Of a DNA stretch of 64,000 bases, positions 27,178-37,773 are shown in pieces. The stretch comes from Levilactobacillus yonginensis (GTDB taxonomy: Bacteria > Bacillota > Bacilli > Lactobacillales > Lactobacillaceae), in the NCBI RefSeq assembly GCF_964065165.1, contig NZ_OZ061549.1, forward strand, positions 558,001 through 622,000, read 5' to 3'. The position numbers and the translations under genes were made by a program. Every line of letters starts with the position of its first letter. Positions within the stretch are counted from its first letter, which is position 1. The notes beneath the pieces were generated by a model. The model was not told the DNA's origin. It searched no databases and saw nothing but the letters and a program-made list of their open reading frames with translations.

Positions 27178-28548
27178 CTAATTCAAATCAGTATCGTACA
27201 CGGTAAACCGGAGGCCCTTGGGAAAGAAATTCTTCACCGTCTGACCAACTACTTTCCCAAAACCAACGGGTTGATCTTGCGACGTCAGGAGGTACCACCC
27301 CTTGCTAGGAGCTTCAGTCAGTGTGAAGGTCTCACCATGGACCCACGCCCGCCACTGTTCATCCGTGATAGCCAATGTTTGTTTGACCCTAGCCGTGTCA
27401 CTGGCCAAGGCTAGGGCGTACGCTGGTTCGAACCGGTTTTTCTTAAACGTTCCCAGGTGAAGACCCGGCCGAAAGACGTGGCACCGTTTTAAATCAGGCA
27501 GGTCCGTTGGCGTCAAGAACAGCTGATCCTTTACCGTCACTAGGTTGCCGGTCAGTGACTGGCCTAAAACATCCTGGGCAAATGCTTGCCACAGTTTCTT
27601 TTGGTCACCGGTCAATGGCGTCCCCAACTTGGCAGTGCCACGTGGCGTAGCTGCCGCAACCTCATCACGTTCAAGCTTAGCCACAAAGTGACCTTCCCCG
27701 TTCATCAAATGTGGGAATAGGCGGGCTGCCTTAGTCAATTCTGGATTGCCATCCGCCCATTCAGGCTTGGCATCGATCACACCACCGGTCTTCTCGATTG
27801 GAACTAGGTGGAATTCAGGGAAGGTTTCAAGGACCCACGCCATCATTTGTTCGTCCTCTTCTGGGGCAAAGGTACAGGTCGAGTAAATCAATTGCCCACC
27901 CGGCTTGACCATCTTCAAGGCCTCAGTCATGATCTGTTGCTGCCGATCAGCACACTCCTGCACGTAATCCAGTGACCAATACGACATAGCATCCGGGTCC
28001 TTCCGAAACATACCTTCCCCAGAACAAGGAGCGTCCACCAGGACCTTATCAAAGTAATCTGGAAAAACGGGACTCAGCCGTTCGGGCGATTCATTTAAAA
28101 TGACAGCTGATTGTACCCCGAATCGTTCCACGTTTTCTGCCAGCACCTTAACCCGCTTGCGATTGATTTCATTGGTGACCAGTAACCCGGTCCCGTGCAA
28201 ATAGCTAGCTAAATGGGTGGTCTTGCCACCAGGAGCTGCACAGAGGTCCAATACCCGTTCACCAGGGGTTGGCGCCGCCGTTGCCCCGACGAACATGGCA
28301 CTTGGTTCCTGGCTGTAAACGGCCCCGCTTTGATGCATCAGGCTCCGCCCACTAACAGTTCCATAGTGGCCCAGAGCTTCATATGGCACCGCTGGTGTCG
28401 CCGTAAGTCGCTCAGGCAAGTGATGATGCGCCGGATTGACCCGGTAACCAGATAGACTCTCCGCGCCAAAACTAGCAAAAAAGTCATCCGCTTGGTCGCC
28501 CAAGAGTCCCCGGTATTTTGTGATAAAGTCTTCAGGTAGATTCACCAT
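27178..28548 (-). CDS. rsmF: rRNA cytosine-5 methyltransferase, RsmF/NOL1-NOP2-Sun family
   Basis: The 456-residue enzyme methylates a cytosine in rRNA using SAM. The SAM loop DLCAAPGGKTTHLA, the motif IV DAPCSGEGMFRKDP and the catalytic STCTFAPEEDEQ are present, with both conserved cysteines. A C-terminal region of about 170 residues holds the RNA-binding PUA-like part (KRCHVFRPGLHLGTFKKNRFEPAYALAL). The start has GGAGG five bases upstream. It is transcribed alone; the exact rRNA position cannot be assigned. Confidence 0.9.
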   Translation of the reverse strand: MVNLPEDFITKYRGLLGDQADDFFASFGAESLSGYRVNPAHHHLPERLTATPAVPYEALGHYGTVSGRSLMHQSGAVYSQEPSAMFVGATAAPTPGERVLDLCAAPGGKTTHLASYLHGTGLLVTNEINRKRVKVLAENVERFGVQSAVILNESPERLSPVFPDYFDKVLVDAPCSGEGMFRKDPDAMSYWSLDYVQECADRQQQIMTEALKMVKPGGQLIYSTCTFAPEEDEQMMAWVLETFPEFHLVPIEKTGGVIDAKPEWADGNPELTKAARLFPHLMNGEGHFVAKLERDEVAAATPRGTAKLGTPLTGDQKKLWQAFAQDVLGQSLTGNLVTVKDQLFLTPTDLPDLKRCHVFRPGLHLGTFKKNRFEPAYALALASDTARVKQTLAITDEQWRAWVHGETFTLTEAPSKGWYLLTSQDQPVGFGKVVGQTVKNFFPKGLRFTVYDTDLN

Positions 28549-28769
28549 TATTCCTCCATTTTGTTAGTTACAACTAACTATTTGTATATAGCAATATATG
28601 CCTTTCAGCCATTTTTCAACTCACTTATTATACCCGTTTTCAGACCAGAACACTACTCTACCGGCGAGTGAAATAGTCGCAACTTTGGGCAAACTATGGT
28701 AAGTTAAAAGGGCTAGTTCATTTTCAAAATGTACGACTTAAATATAAAATATATTGTGAGGTGTTCTCT

Positions 28770-29582
28770 ATGGAACGCAAACTAATTGCCATTGACTTGG
28801 ATGGTACCACCCTCAACGCGGCATCCCAAATCAGTCCGAAAACCAAAGCTGTTCTGACCAAGGCGCGTGAATCCGGACACTATGTCAGCATTGTGACTGG
28901 TCGTCCAAACCGAATCTCTGCCGACATTTACGACGAGTTACAACTGGACAGTCCCATGATCAACTTTAACGGTAGCCTGGGGCACGTCCCCCACCACCAT
29001 TGGCGTGATGAGTATCAGTACACGTTCAATAAGGAAATTGCCCTAGACCTGTTGGCCCATCGTCAGGAATTAGGCATCAACATGATTGCTGCCGAAGGTA
29101 AGAACCTCTTCTTGGCTGTGCGGGACCAACCGGTGGAAGTCGGCTTCTTCCCCTCTGTTTTGCAGAGTAACCAGATTCTCAACCAGAAGACATTGTTGGA
29201 GAACCCAACCAGCTTGACCATCGCGATTGACCGTAGTCATCAGGAACACTTACTCAGCTACTTAAACCTGAACTTCGGCGACGAAATTGACGCCGCTCCT
29301 TGGGGTGGTCCGAACTCCGTGGTAGAACTAGGCGCCAAGGGTGTGCAAAAAGCTACTGGGGTAGAAGTGCTGGCGCACCACTTCCACGTGGAACGGAAGA
29401 ACATCATTGCCTTTGGTGACGAACACAATGACTCGGCCATGATCGACTACGCCGGTTGGGGCGTGGCCATGCAAAATGCCACGACGCCCATCAAGAACCT
29501 GGCCCAGGACGTGACAACGTTAGATAACGACCACGATGGTCTGGCCAACTACTTGGAAAATTATTTAAAATTGGCCGAATAA
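28770..29582 (+). CDS. Cof-type HAD-superfamily phosphatase
   Basis: The 270-residue protein has the HAD motifs in order: IAIDLDGTTLN (nucleophile Asp9), SIVTGRPN, a lysine in ELGAKGVQKATGV, and IIAFGDEHNDSAMI. The large cap between motifs II and III is of the Cof/IIB type, as in sugar-phosphate or pyridoxal-phosphate phosphatases. The substrate is unknown. I use the ATG at 28770 with GAGG eight bases upstream; the GTG nine bases earlier is inside that leader. Confidence 0.9.
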   Translation: MERKLIAIDLDGTTLNAASQISPKTKAVLTKARESGHYVSIVTGRPNRISADIYDELQLDSPMINFNGSLGHVPHHHWRDEYQYTFNKEIALDLLAHRQELGINMIAAEGKNLFLAVRDQPVEVGFFPSVLQSNQILNQKTLLENPTSLTIAIDRSHQEHLLSYLNLNFGDEIDAAPWGGPNSVVELGAKGVQKATGVEVLAHHFHVERKNIIAFGDEHNDSAMIDYAGWGVAMQNATTPIKNLAQDVTTLDNDHDGLANYLENYLKLAE

Positions 29583-29596
29583 GCCACTACTGAGCA

Positions 29597-29639
29597 CCAC
29601 ACCGATCCGACAATTGTTGGGTCAGTGTGGTTTTTTTTG
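29597..29639 (+). terminator. Intrinsic terminator of the HAD gene
   Basis: ACCACAC..GA.CC and GG.TC..GTGTGGT pair and are followed by eight T residues. Confidence 0.9.
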
Positions 29640-29719
29640 CTCCCATACTCTTACTAACGAAATCCAACCATAATTTGTCACCTACTTTCGTTTCACCCAC
29701 CGAATTGATTCACACCCTG

Positions 29720-29904
29720 CACTCCGACGGCCAGGGTGGCGCCTCGCAGTGTCGACAGTGTTGATTGACATTTTGGGTCAATCTACAGCGTGGGACGAGC
29801 TTTGGGACTCGTGGGCTATCGAGACCCAAAGTCGAGAGGAAAGACCGCTCCTCAGGCTTGCCTCGGTCCCCACAGCGAAGCGCTGCCCTGGCCAACCGTA
29901 GTCA
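29720..29904 (+). repeat. Structured intergenic element, family D
   Basis: The left end CACTCCGACGGCCAGGG and right end CCCTGGCCAACCGTAGTC form the outer stem, with CAGCGTGGGACGAG, the hairpin CTTTGGGACTCG/CGAGACCCAAAG, AAGACCGCTCCTCAGGCTT and GGTCCCCACAGCG inside. The internal order is the same as in the 22.4-kb copy, with several compensated stem changes. Confidence 0.85.
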
Positions 29905-29931
29905 CATACTGGGTCAACTATCGTCGTAAAT

Positions 29932-29967
29932 AAAAAACCAGCCGACGCAAATAGCGTCAACTGGTTA
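29932..29967 (-). terminator. Intrinsic terminator of glpK
   Basis: AACCAGttGACGC and GCGTCggCTGGTT pair on the minus strand, followed by TTTTTATT. Confidence 0.9.
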
Positions 29968-29977
29968 AAATTAAAAT

Positions 29978-31495
<1,518 letters not shown>

Positions 31496-31547
31496 TCATT
31501 CGTTGTTAGCAACGGCCGATTTCTGCCGTGATTTCACACTTGTTACC

Positions 31548-31576
31548 AGTATACCGAAAAGTCACGCTAACGCCAA
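31548..31576 (-). promoter_or_regulatory. glpK promoter
   Basis: TTGGCG and TATACT on the minus strand are separated by 17 bp, 68 bp upstream of the glpK start. I did not find a convincing cre site. Confidence 0.65.
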
Positions 31577-31590
31577 ACTTTTTTAAAAAT

Positions 31591-31634
31591 GAAACCGCCA
31601 TCAACTCCGATGCAACGGGATTGGTGGCGGTTTA
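31591..31634 (-). terminator. Intrinsic terminator of the tautomerase gene
   Basis: AACCGCCA.CAATC..GATGGCGGTT pair on the minus strand, followed by TCATTTTT. Confidence 0.75.
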
Positions 31635-31654
31635 TAAGTTTTCACAAATATTTT

Positions 31655-31843
31655 TTACTTTTCGTCGCTCTTAAGAACACCTGCAACCCCATAACGGTTA
31701 GGTTGCATCTCCCGTAAGATGACGTGAACGTGTTCAGCAGGCGCACCCGTATTCTTGGTAACTGCGGTAGTAACGTCCTGAACGAGGGCCTTCAATTGGT
31801 CCTGTGAGCGGCCGGCAATTAAATCGATGTTAACGATTGGCAT
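31655..31843 (-). CDS. 4-oxalocrotonate tautomerase family protein
   Basis: The 62-residue protein begins MPIVNIDLIAGRS, so Pro1 becomes the catalytic base after removal of the initiator Met. NTGAPAEHVHVILREM carries the conserved arginine region. These small enzymes form hexamers and act on enols; in lactobacilli the substrate is unknown. It is transcribed alone. Confidence 0.9.
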   Translation of the reverse strand: MPIVNIDLIAGRSQDQLKALVQDVTTAVTKNTGAPAEHVHVILREMQPNRYGVAGVLKSDEK

Positions 31844-31913
31844 GAAACTCGTCCCCTTCTATATTCAGTATATACATCATTATAACGTTACTTATACAGA
31901 GAGGCAATCACCA

Positions 31914-32810
31914 CTACTTACTTTCCTGTGAGGTTTGCCGTAATTTCAATTGTTCCTTTTCGTTGTAGAAGTTTCCTTCAATATCGACGGTGTTGACCAG
32001 GTTGACGAAAGCGTGTTCATCAACTTCCTTCACCGATCGCTCCAATGTATAAAGTTCATACCGCGAAATAACTGTCATTAGCACCGCACCGTTCGTCCGT
32101 GTGTACGCGCCAAATGAAGGAATCACCGTAATTCCCCGAATCAGTGTTGAGTTCAGTTGCGTAATCACTTCATCTTGCTTGGTCGTCACGATAAAGGCGG
32201 TCAGCTTTTGGTGACGCGTGTGAATGCTATCAACCACCCGTGACATCGCGTAGATGGAAATAATGGTGTATAGGGCACTTTGCCAACCGAATAAGGCACC
32301 AGCAACCAAGACGATGGCAAAGTTTATGGCCATCATCAGCGTCCCTATCGTCCGACCAGTCGTCTTTTCCAGTACGACCGCCACGATATCCATCCCACCA
32401 GTTGAGAAACCATTTTTCAGTGGGTAAGCCACTCCAACACCGGTCAAGATTCCCCCAAATAAGGCCCCTAGTAGCGGGTTATCCGAGATATTGACCACTG
32501 GCATGACAATCGCCAAGATAGACGTCAGCAGGGCAACCAGGATGGAATAAAACGTGAAGCTCCGGCCAACCTTGAACCACCCCAACAACCCAATGGGAAT
32601 GTTGAAGAGTAAGATAAACCAACCAGTACTGAGGTGAACACCCACCGTATCCAATAACATCGCCACAATTTGAGCAATACCATTGATCCCGGCACTGAAT
32701 ATTTTTCCGGGAATCAGGAAGTCGTTCAAGGCAACCACGTTAATGATGGATGCGAACACCACAATTAGGACGTTCTTTCCAATTTCTCGTTTACGAAGAT
32801 TAAACTTCAT
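31914..32810 (-). CDS. YitT-family membrane protein
   Basis: The 298-residue protein has about five membrane segments in the first 190 residues (two YitT repeats) and a cytoplasmic C-terminal DUF2179 domain (KLTAFIVTTKQDEVITQLNS, then ITVIPSFGAYTRTNGAVLMTVISRYE). GGMDIVAVVLEKTTGRTIGT is the conserved loop of the family. Transport function is suspected but not proven. It diverges from the dipeptidase gene; the 276-bp gap between them holds the promoters. Confidence 0.88.
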   Translation of the reverse strand: MKFNLRKREIGKNVLIVVFASIINVVALNDFLIPGKIFSAGINGIAQIVAMLLDTVGVHLSTGWFILLFNIPIGLLGWFKVGRSFTFYSILVALLTSILAIVMPVVNISDNPLLGALFGGILTGVGVAYPLKNGFSTGGMDIVAVVLEKTTGRTIGTLMMAINFAIVLVAGALFGWQSALYTIISIYAMSRVVDSIHTRHQKLTAFIVTTKQDEVITQLNSTLIRGITVIPSFGAYTRTNGAVLMTVISRYELYTLERSVKEVDEHAFVNLVNTVDIEGNFYNEKEQLKLRQTSQESK

Positions 32811-33036
32811 GCTTTTCGTATGCCCCTTTCTTCTCTTGCTTTATCCTACTCATTTAACCACAACACCCCCGGCTTTACTAGCGAAACCGAACACTTTTCT
32901 CAGACAGTTACTGAGAGATTTTCCCAAATGTCCCATGTTTGCCCGCGTATTCGGTGTATAAATATTTATTTTTATCGCAAAATCAAGCAATTTTATAAAA
33001 TAATCCTTGTAAAACGGCCGCAATTCCCGCTAAAAA

Positions 33037-33045
33037 TGCTAGAAT
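33037..33045 (+). promoter_or_regulatory. Extended -10 upstream of the dipeptidase gene
   Basis: TGCTAGAAT, a TGN-extended -10, lies 42 bp upstream of the dipeptidase start. No good -35 is seen, as is allowed for extended -10 promoters. Confidence 0.5.
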
Positions 33046-33086
33046 AGAGAGCGTGATTTTATTCAGACATTGAAAGGAGCGCTCCC

Positions 33087-34502
33087 ATGAATTATTCCGC
33101 TTGTACGAGTATCTTAATTGGTCCTCAAGCGACCATGGACGGCTCGGTCATCATTGGCCGCAATGAAGATGCAAAGGCTGCCTGGCCTAAACACTTTGTC
33201 GTTCACCCAGCTCAAACGGCCACAACACCGCAAACCTTTACTAGCACGGACAATGGCTTTACTATGCCGTTGCCTGACCATGCTGCCAAGTACACGGCGA
33301 CCCCCGAATGGACAGCCAAGTTCGGTCTGTTCGAAGAAGATGGCTTCAATGAATACGGGGTGGCCATGAGTGCAACCGAAAGTACCTATTCTAATGAACG
33401 GGTACTGGGGGCCGACCCCCTGGTCAAGGATGGTATCGGAGAAGAGGCTATGGTTACCGTAGTTCTTCCTTATATCCATACCGCTCGAGAAGGGGTCGCC
33501 CGGCTGGGCCAATTGATCGAACATTATGGAACCTGTGAATCCAACGGTATCCTGTTTGCCGATCAGACCGAAGCCTGGTACCTTGAAACCGGTGCGGGCC
33601 ACTACTGGGTCGCCCAACGCATCCCCGCTAACGGGTACGCCGTTGTTGCCAATCAGATGGCCATTCAAGCCATTGACTTCAATGACGCCGACAACTTCAT
33701 GTTTGCTCGCCACCTGCAGGAATTCGTGGCTACTAACCACTTGAATCCACACAGTCACGGATTCATTTGGCGCGACATCTTCGGGACCCAGGATCAATCG
33801 GACCTCTACTACAACACGCCACGGGTCTGGTACGGTCAGAAAACACTGACGCCTAGTGTCAACGCTGAACCCCAGTCGTTTGACCTACCCTTTATTCAAT
33901 ACGCTGACCGGCTGCTAGCCGTCGATGACGCTCAGGCCTACTTGAGTAGTCATTACGAAGAAACCCCATTTGATCCCGTGGGTAACGGTTCCGCCGCTGA
34001 AAAACACCGCTTCCGCCCAATCAGCCTAGCAAAGACCCAGGAATCTCACGTCCTGCAGCTGCGGCCCAACATGGACCCAGCGTTAGCCGGTATTCAGTGG
34101 TTGGCAATGGGAGTCGCTGCGCAAAGCGTCTACGTTCCATTCTACGCCGGTATTACCAGTACCCCGGCGGCCTACCACTTGGGTAAGGAGACCTATGACG
34201 CGGATTCCGCTTACTGGGTCTACAAGTTGATCAGTGTCCTGACCGACGCACACTACCATGAGGCTTGGCCAACGGTTAGCGCCGTTCAAAAAGACCTCCG
34301 CATCGCCTTTAAACAGTCTGTCCAACAGACGGACCAGATCGGCCAACGCCTGCACGGTTCCGAGCTGGCCGATTACTTAACCCAACAGGGTGCCACGAAC
34401 GCTGCATTGGGAATTCAGCGTTACCGTGACTTAGCAGCAACGTTGATCACACAAGCAACGGACCTTGGTCCCCTCAATTATCATCAGGATTTGAACTTAT
34501 AA
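33087..34502 (+). CDS. pepD: C69-family dipeptidase (PepD)
   Basis: The 471-residue Ntn-hydrolase starts MNYSACTSILIGPQATMDGS; Cys6 is the catalytic nucleophile exposed by processing of the short propeptide. IIGRNEDAK is the second signature. These broad-specificity dipeptidases are common in lactobacilli with many paralogs. GAAAGGAGCG precedes the start. It is followed 54 bp later by an amino acid permease, suggesting that hydrolysis and transport of amino acids are linked. Confidence 0.93.
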   Translation: MNYSACTSILIGPQATMDGSVIIGRNEDAKAAWPKHFVVHPAQTATTPQTFTSTDNGFTMPLPDHAAKYTATPEWTAKFGLFEEDGFNEYGVAMSATESTYSNERVLGADPLVKDGIGEEAMVTVVLPYIHTAREGVARLGQLIEHYGTCESNGILFADQTEAWYLETGAGHYWVAQRIPANGYAVVANQMAIQAIDFNDADNFMFARHLQEFVATNHLNPHSHGFIWRDIFGTQDQSDLYYNTPRVWYGQKTLTPSVNAEPQSFDLPFIQYADRLLAVDDAQAYLSSHYEETPFDPVGNGSAAEKHRFRPISLAKTQESHVLQLRPNMDPALAGIQWLAMGVAAQSVYVPFYAGITSTPAAYHLGKETYDADSAYWVYKLISVLTDAHYHEAWPTVSAVQKDLRIAFKQSVQQTDQIGQRLHGSELADYLTQQGATNAALGIQRYRDLAATLITQATDLGPLNYHQDLNL

Positions 34503-34556
34503 CACACGGGTAAGGGGCACCCCCTTCACCACACATAAATGGGAGATATTATACAC

Positions 34557-36068
34557 ATGACTAATAAAAAGAAGATTGGACTATCTAGTCTGATCTTAAT
34601 GATTTTCTCGGCCATCTACGGTTTTGCCAACACGACCGTGGCCTACGACCAAATGGGCTATGCCAGTATCATCTGGTACGTCCTCGCTGCCTTACTGTTC
34701 TTCCTACCGAGTGCTTTGATGCTGGCCGAATATGGGTCCGCCTTCAAAGAAGCTCGGGGCGGAATCTATTCCTGGTTGACCGGTTCGATCGGTGAAAAGT
34801 GGGCCTTCATTGGGACCTTCATCTGGTTATCATCCTGGATCATCTGGATGCTTTCCACGTCGACGAAGGTTTGGATCCCCCTTTCCACGTTAATTTCTGG
34901 GAGCGACCAGACGCAGACTTGGTCCTTCTTAGGACTGACCTCGACGCAAACGATTGGTTTACTCGGTATCGTCTGGATTCTGGCAGTGACCTTCTTCGCC
35001 ACCCAGGGGGTTAGCTCCGTGGCCCGCATCTCCGCTTTAGGTGGGCTGTTCGTCATGTTCTTGACCGGGATCTTCATCATCGCTAGTTTTATTATTTTAA
35101 TCTTAAATGGTGGTCACTTAGCTGAACCCATCAATGGGATTCACAGTTTTATCGCCTCACCTAACCCACAATTCTCTTCGCCCATGGCTCTGATGTCGTT
35201 TGTGACCTACGCCGTCTTCGCCTACGCCGGGATGGAATCCATGGGAGGTATCACCGACTCCATGGACAAGCCTGAAAAGACCTTCCCAAAGGGGTTGATC
35301 ATCTCCACCATTGCCATTACGATCATGTACTCACTATCCATCTTCCTCTGGGGAATCAGTGCTAACTGGGGTGACGTCTTGGGTAAGAACCAAGTCAACC
35401 TGGGGAACATCACCTACGTTCTGATGAATAACTTAGGACTCGTGCTCGGCCACGCCATGCACCTATCCAACGGTACGGCCATCATCATTGGCCATAGTTT
35501 AGCGCGCTTAACCGGGTTAAGCATGTTCATGGGTTACTTAGGTTCCTTCTTTGTTCTGGTCTACTCACCACTGAAGTCCTTCATCATGGGGTCTTCACCA
35601 GAGCTCTGGCCAAAGCGGATGACCAAGCTAAATGCCGTGGGAATGCCCGCCTTCTCCATGTGGCTACAAGCCATCGTGGTCGCTGTCTTTATCTTCTTTG
35701 TTGCCTTTGGTGGGAATGCCGCTAACAAGTTCTACTTGATTTTGACGGATATGGGAAACGTTTCAACGTCCTTCCCATACTTATTCTTGATTGGGGCTTT
35801 CCCATTCTTCAAGCGTCGGACCGATTTGGAACGACCATTTGAGGTCTTCAAAAATAAATTCTGGACCAACCTCATTGTGACGGTTGTCCTGATTATCTTG
35901 GTCGGTGGAATCGGCTTCACCTGCCTGGAACCCATCATGGATCACGATTACATGACGGCCTTCTGGACGATCATCGGACCAATCTTCTTCGGGGCTGTAG
36001 CTTGGATCTTCTACTACAACGCACAAAAGCGTTCAACTAACAATAAGACCGCTACAGATGAGGATTAA
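34557..36068 (+). CDS. APC-family amino acid permease (YjeM-like)
   Basis: The 503-residue protein has twelve likely membrane helices. The N-terminal half (LILMIFSAIYGFANTTVAYD, AEYGSAFKEARGGIYSWL) resembles YjeM and glutamate/GABA antiporters of the APC family. The substrate is not known. I use the ATG at 34557; GGGAG lies 11 bases upstream and an earlier in-frame ATG overlaps that site. A GC-rich hairpin (AAGGGG-CAC-CCCCTT, 34512-34526) lies between pepD and this gene. A long terminator follows. Confidence 0.88.
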   Translation: MTNKKKIGLSSLILMIFSAIYGFANTTVAYDQMGYASIIWYVLAALLFFLPSALMLAEYGSAFKEARGGIYSWLTGSIGEKWAFIGTFIWLSSWIIWMLSTSTKVWIPLSTLISGSDQTQTWSFLGLTSTQTIGLLGIVWILAVTFFATQGVSSVARISALGGLFVMFLTGIFIIASFIILILNGGHLAEPINGIHSFIASPNPQFSSPMALMSFVTYAVFAYAGMESMGGITDSMDKPEKTFPKGLIISTIAITIMYSLSIFLWGISANWGDVLGKNQVNLGNITYVLMNNLGLVLGHAMHLSNGTAIIIGHSLARLTGLSMFMGYLGSFFVLVYSPLKSFIMGSSPELWPKRMTKLNAVGMPAFSMWLQAIVVAVFIFFVAFGGNAANKFYLILTDMGNVSTSFPYLFLIGAFPFFKRRTDLERPFEVFKNKFWTNLIVTVVLIILVGGIGFTCLEPIMDHDYMTAFWTIIGPIFFGAVAWIFYYNAQKRSTNNKTATDED

Positions 36069-36089
36069 TTCATAATTACAAAATTTAAG

Positions 36090-36142
36090 AACGTGCGCCA
36101 AAAGGCGGTTAATGCTCATTGACTACCTTTTGGCGCACGTTT
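36090..36142. terminator. Long hairpin terminator
   Basis: AACGTGCGCCAAAAGG pairs perfectly over 16 bp with CCTTTTGGCGCACGTT. The U tract is short, but the position behind the permease gene fits. Confidence 0.75.
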
Positions 36143-36210
36143 CGACCATGTATGTTTGGAGTACAAAAAGGGTTTGAGATGAAGTGAACCCTTAAAGTTG
36201 GACACAGAAT

Positions 36211-37092
36211 TTACGCTGCCTTCTGGATGGCGAGTTCCCGGTATTTTTCCGGGGACTTGCCATCCAGTTTTGTTTTGATCCGACGTTTATTGTAAAAGTT
36301 GATCCATTCAGTCATAGCTTGAGTCAAGTCTTCCTTGTTCTCAAAATGTTCATCCATAACTTCGACCTTCATGATGTGGAAGAATGATTCAACTGACGCA
36401 TTGTCTAGGCAAGTTGCTTTGCGTGACATACTTTGAAATACGCGATGTTCTTTGAGTGTTTCTCGCCAGAATTTGTGTTGGTACTGGAAGCCTTGATCCG
36501 TGTGGACTGTTGTTCGATAGCCTAATTTTGGCAATCTCTCTAAGGCTTCTTTAAGCGGTTTTAAAGCGAACTCTACTGTCGGATGGTCACTGATGTTGAA
36601 AGCCAATACTTCGCCTGAGAAGAGGTCAATGACTGGTTCTAAGTAGACCCGTTCACTTTGACTCATACCACCATATCGAAATTCACTAACATCTGTGACC
36701 AGTTTCTGATAAGGACGGTCCGTCTTGAATCGTCGGTTTAACCGATTTGACGCAATTTTACCAACGGTTCCTTTGTATGAATTATATTTACGTTTTTGGC
36801 GATTGTATGCTAAACAAAGCCAATCATGCTCATGCATTAAGCGTAAGACTCGCTTATGATTCACTGTGAATCCATGTTCTTGTAAGGCTTTAGTTAGTCG
36901 TCGATAACCATACTTCTTGGTGTACTTAGAATCCTCCTGCCGAATCTCATCGATTGCCTGAATGATTGGAGAATCATCTAGTTTTTCACGCTGACGATGT
37001 GAGCGTGCGTAATAATACGTACTTCTTGGTACTTTGACGACCTTGAGTAGGAGCTTGATGGGCACTTGAAAGACCTGCCTTAACTCGGTCAC
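36211..37092 (-). CDS. IS3-family transposase OrfB (rve integrase)
   Basis: The 293-residue product holds the IS3 catalytic domain with an N-terminal HTH_21-like region. The DDE residues are in LVTDVSEFRY, VHTDQGFQY and CLDNASVESFFHIMK. It begins with GTG, sharing one base with the OrfA stop, in the -1 frame. It is probably made mainly as an OrfAB fusion by frameshifting at A7 (37143-37149). Confidence 0.93.
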   Translation of the reverse strand: MTELRQVFQVPIKLLLKVVKVPRSTYYYARSHRQREKLDDSPIIQAIDEIRQEDSKYTKKYGYRRLTKALQEHGFTVNHKRVLRLMHEHDWLCLAYNRQKRKYNSYKGTVGKIASNRLNRRFKTDRPYQKLVTDVSEFRYGGMSQSERVYLEPVIDLFSGEVLAFNISDHPTVEFALKPLKEALERLPKLGYRTTVHTDQGFQYQHKFWRETLKEHRVFQSMSRKATCLDNASVESFFHIMKVEVMDEHFENKEDLTQAMTEWINFYNKRRIKTKLDGKSPEKYRELAIQKAA

Positions 37093-37622
37093 TATTTGCG
37101 AGATTTCTTGTCTGCTGACTTCTTCTGAGCTAAGGCATCGAGTTTTTTTAGGTATTCATTCTCAATCTTTAACATCAAGTTTTCTTGTTTTAATTGCTTC
37201 AATTCATCGGCGGTACTGGAGTTATTGCGACTCTTTGAAGGCTTCGTTTGCTTATGTTTAGCCATGATTTTAGGCTTTCCTCGCTTCCGTTCAAGGCCAG
37301 CGATTCCTTGCTCCTCAAAGCGCTTCTCCCATTGCCAGATGGTGCTTGGCGAAGATAGATTGAAGTGCAGAGCCGTTACCGGAAGCGAGGCCTGATGTTG
37401 TTTTCTCCAGTTTAATACATCAACCTTGAACTGACTAGAATATTCTGGCTTCTGATCCTTCAGCTTCAATCCAGCTATACCGTATTTCCGGAAGCGACTA
37501 ACCCAAAGAAGGATAGTTTCTTCCTTGCTGATACCATGTTTTCTGGCCAATGAGGTTGATCCAACTCCACTCAAATATTCAGTGACGACCTTAATTCTAA
37601 AATCTAAATCAAACTTAACCAT
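37092..37622 (-). CDS. IS3-family transposase OrfA (helix-turn-helix)
   Basis: The 176-residue protein (from [19 protein letters not shown]) has two helix-turn-helix units, [19 protein letters not shown] and [15 protein letters not shown], and a C-terminal leucine-zipper-like coiled coil ([21 protein letters not shown]). It binds the IS ends. The start ATG follows GGGGG, which lies in the right arm of the 17-bp hairpin at 37628-37666. Confidence 0.9.
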   Translation of the reverse strand: MVKFDLDFRIKVVTEYLSGVGSTSLARKHGISKEETILLWVSRFRKYGIAGLKLKDQKPEYSSQFKVDVLNWRKQHQASLPVTALHFNLSSPSTIWQWEKRFEEQGIAGLERKRGKPKIMAKHKQTKPSKSRNNSSTADELKQLKQENLMLKIENEYLKKLDALAQKKSADKKSRK

Positions 37623-37773
37623 AGTAAAACCCCCAAGGTTGGACTTTCTGTCCAACCTTGGGGGTTCACTTCAAGACTTTTGTCTCAAACCCTTTTTGTA
37701 CTCCAAACGTCTACCGTCAAAATACTCAAAAAATCCTCACTCATCACAGTGAAAGGACGATAACCAACCGCTT

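Larger units (their letters stand above)
36180..37673 (-). mobile_element. IS3-family (IS150-like) insertion sequence, copy 1
   Basis: The element is 1494 bp, with inverted ends TGAAGTGAACCC..AAAGTTGGACA and TGAAGTGAACCCCCAAGGTTGGACA. It is flanked by the 3-bp direct repeat AGA (36177-36179 and 37674-37676). Two overlapping frames code for transposase. As far as I compared them, the sequence is the same as copy 2 at 41095-42588 in the opposite orientation. It lies in a terminator-like palindrome and breaks no gene. Confidence 0.95.
36154..37708. repeat. 26-bp-arm palindrome split by the IS3 copy
   Basis: The left arm 36154-36179 (GTTTGGAGTACAAAAAGGG then TTTGAGA) is perfectly complementary to the right arm 37683-37708. 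Without the IS and one copy of the 3-bp repeat, they would close over a CTTTTG loop as one perfect hairpin. The core GGTTTGAGAC..GTCTCAAACC also occurs, less perfect, at 38339-38372, so it is a recurring terminator-like module. Confidence 0.85.
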
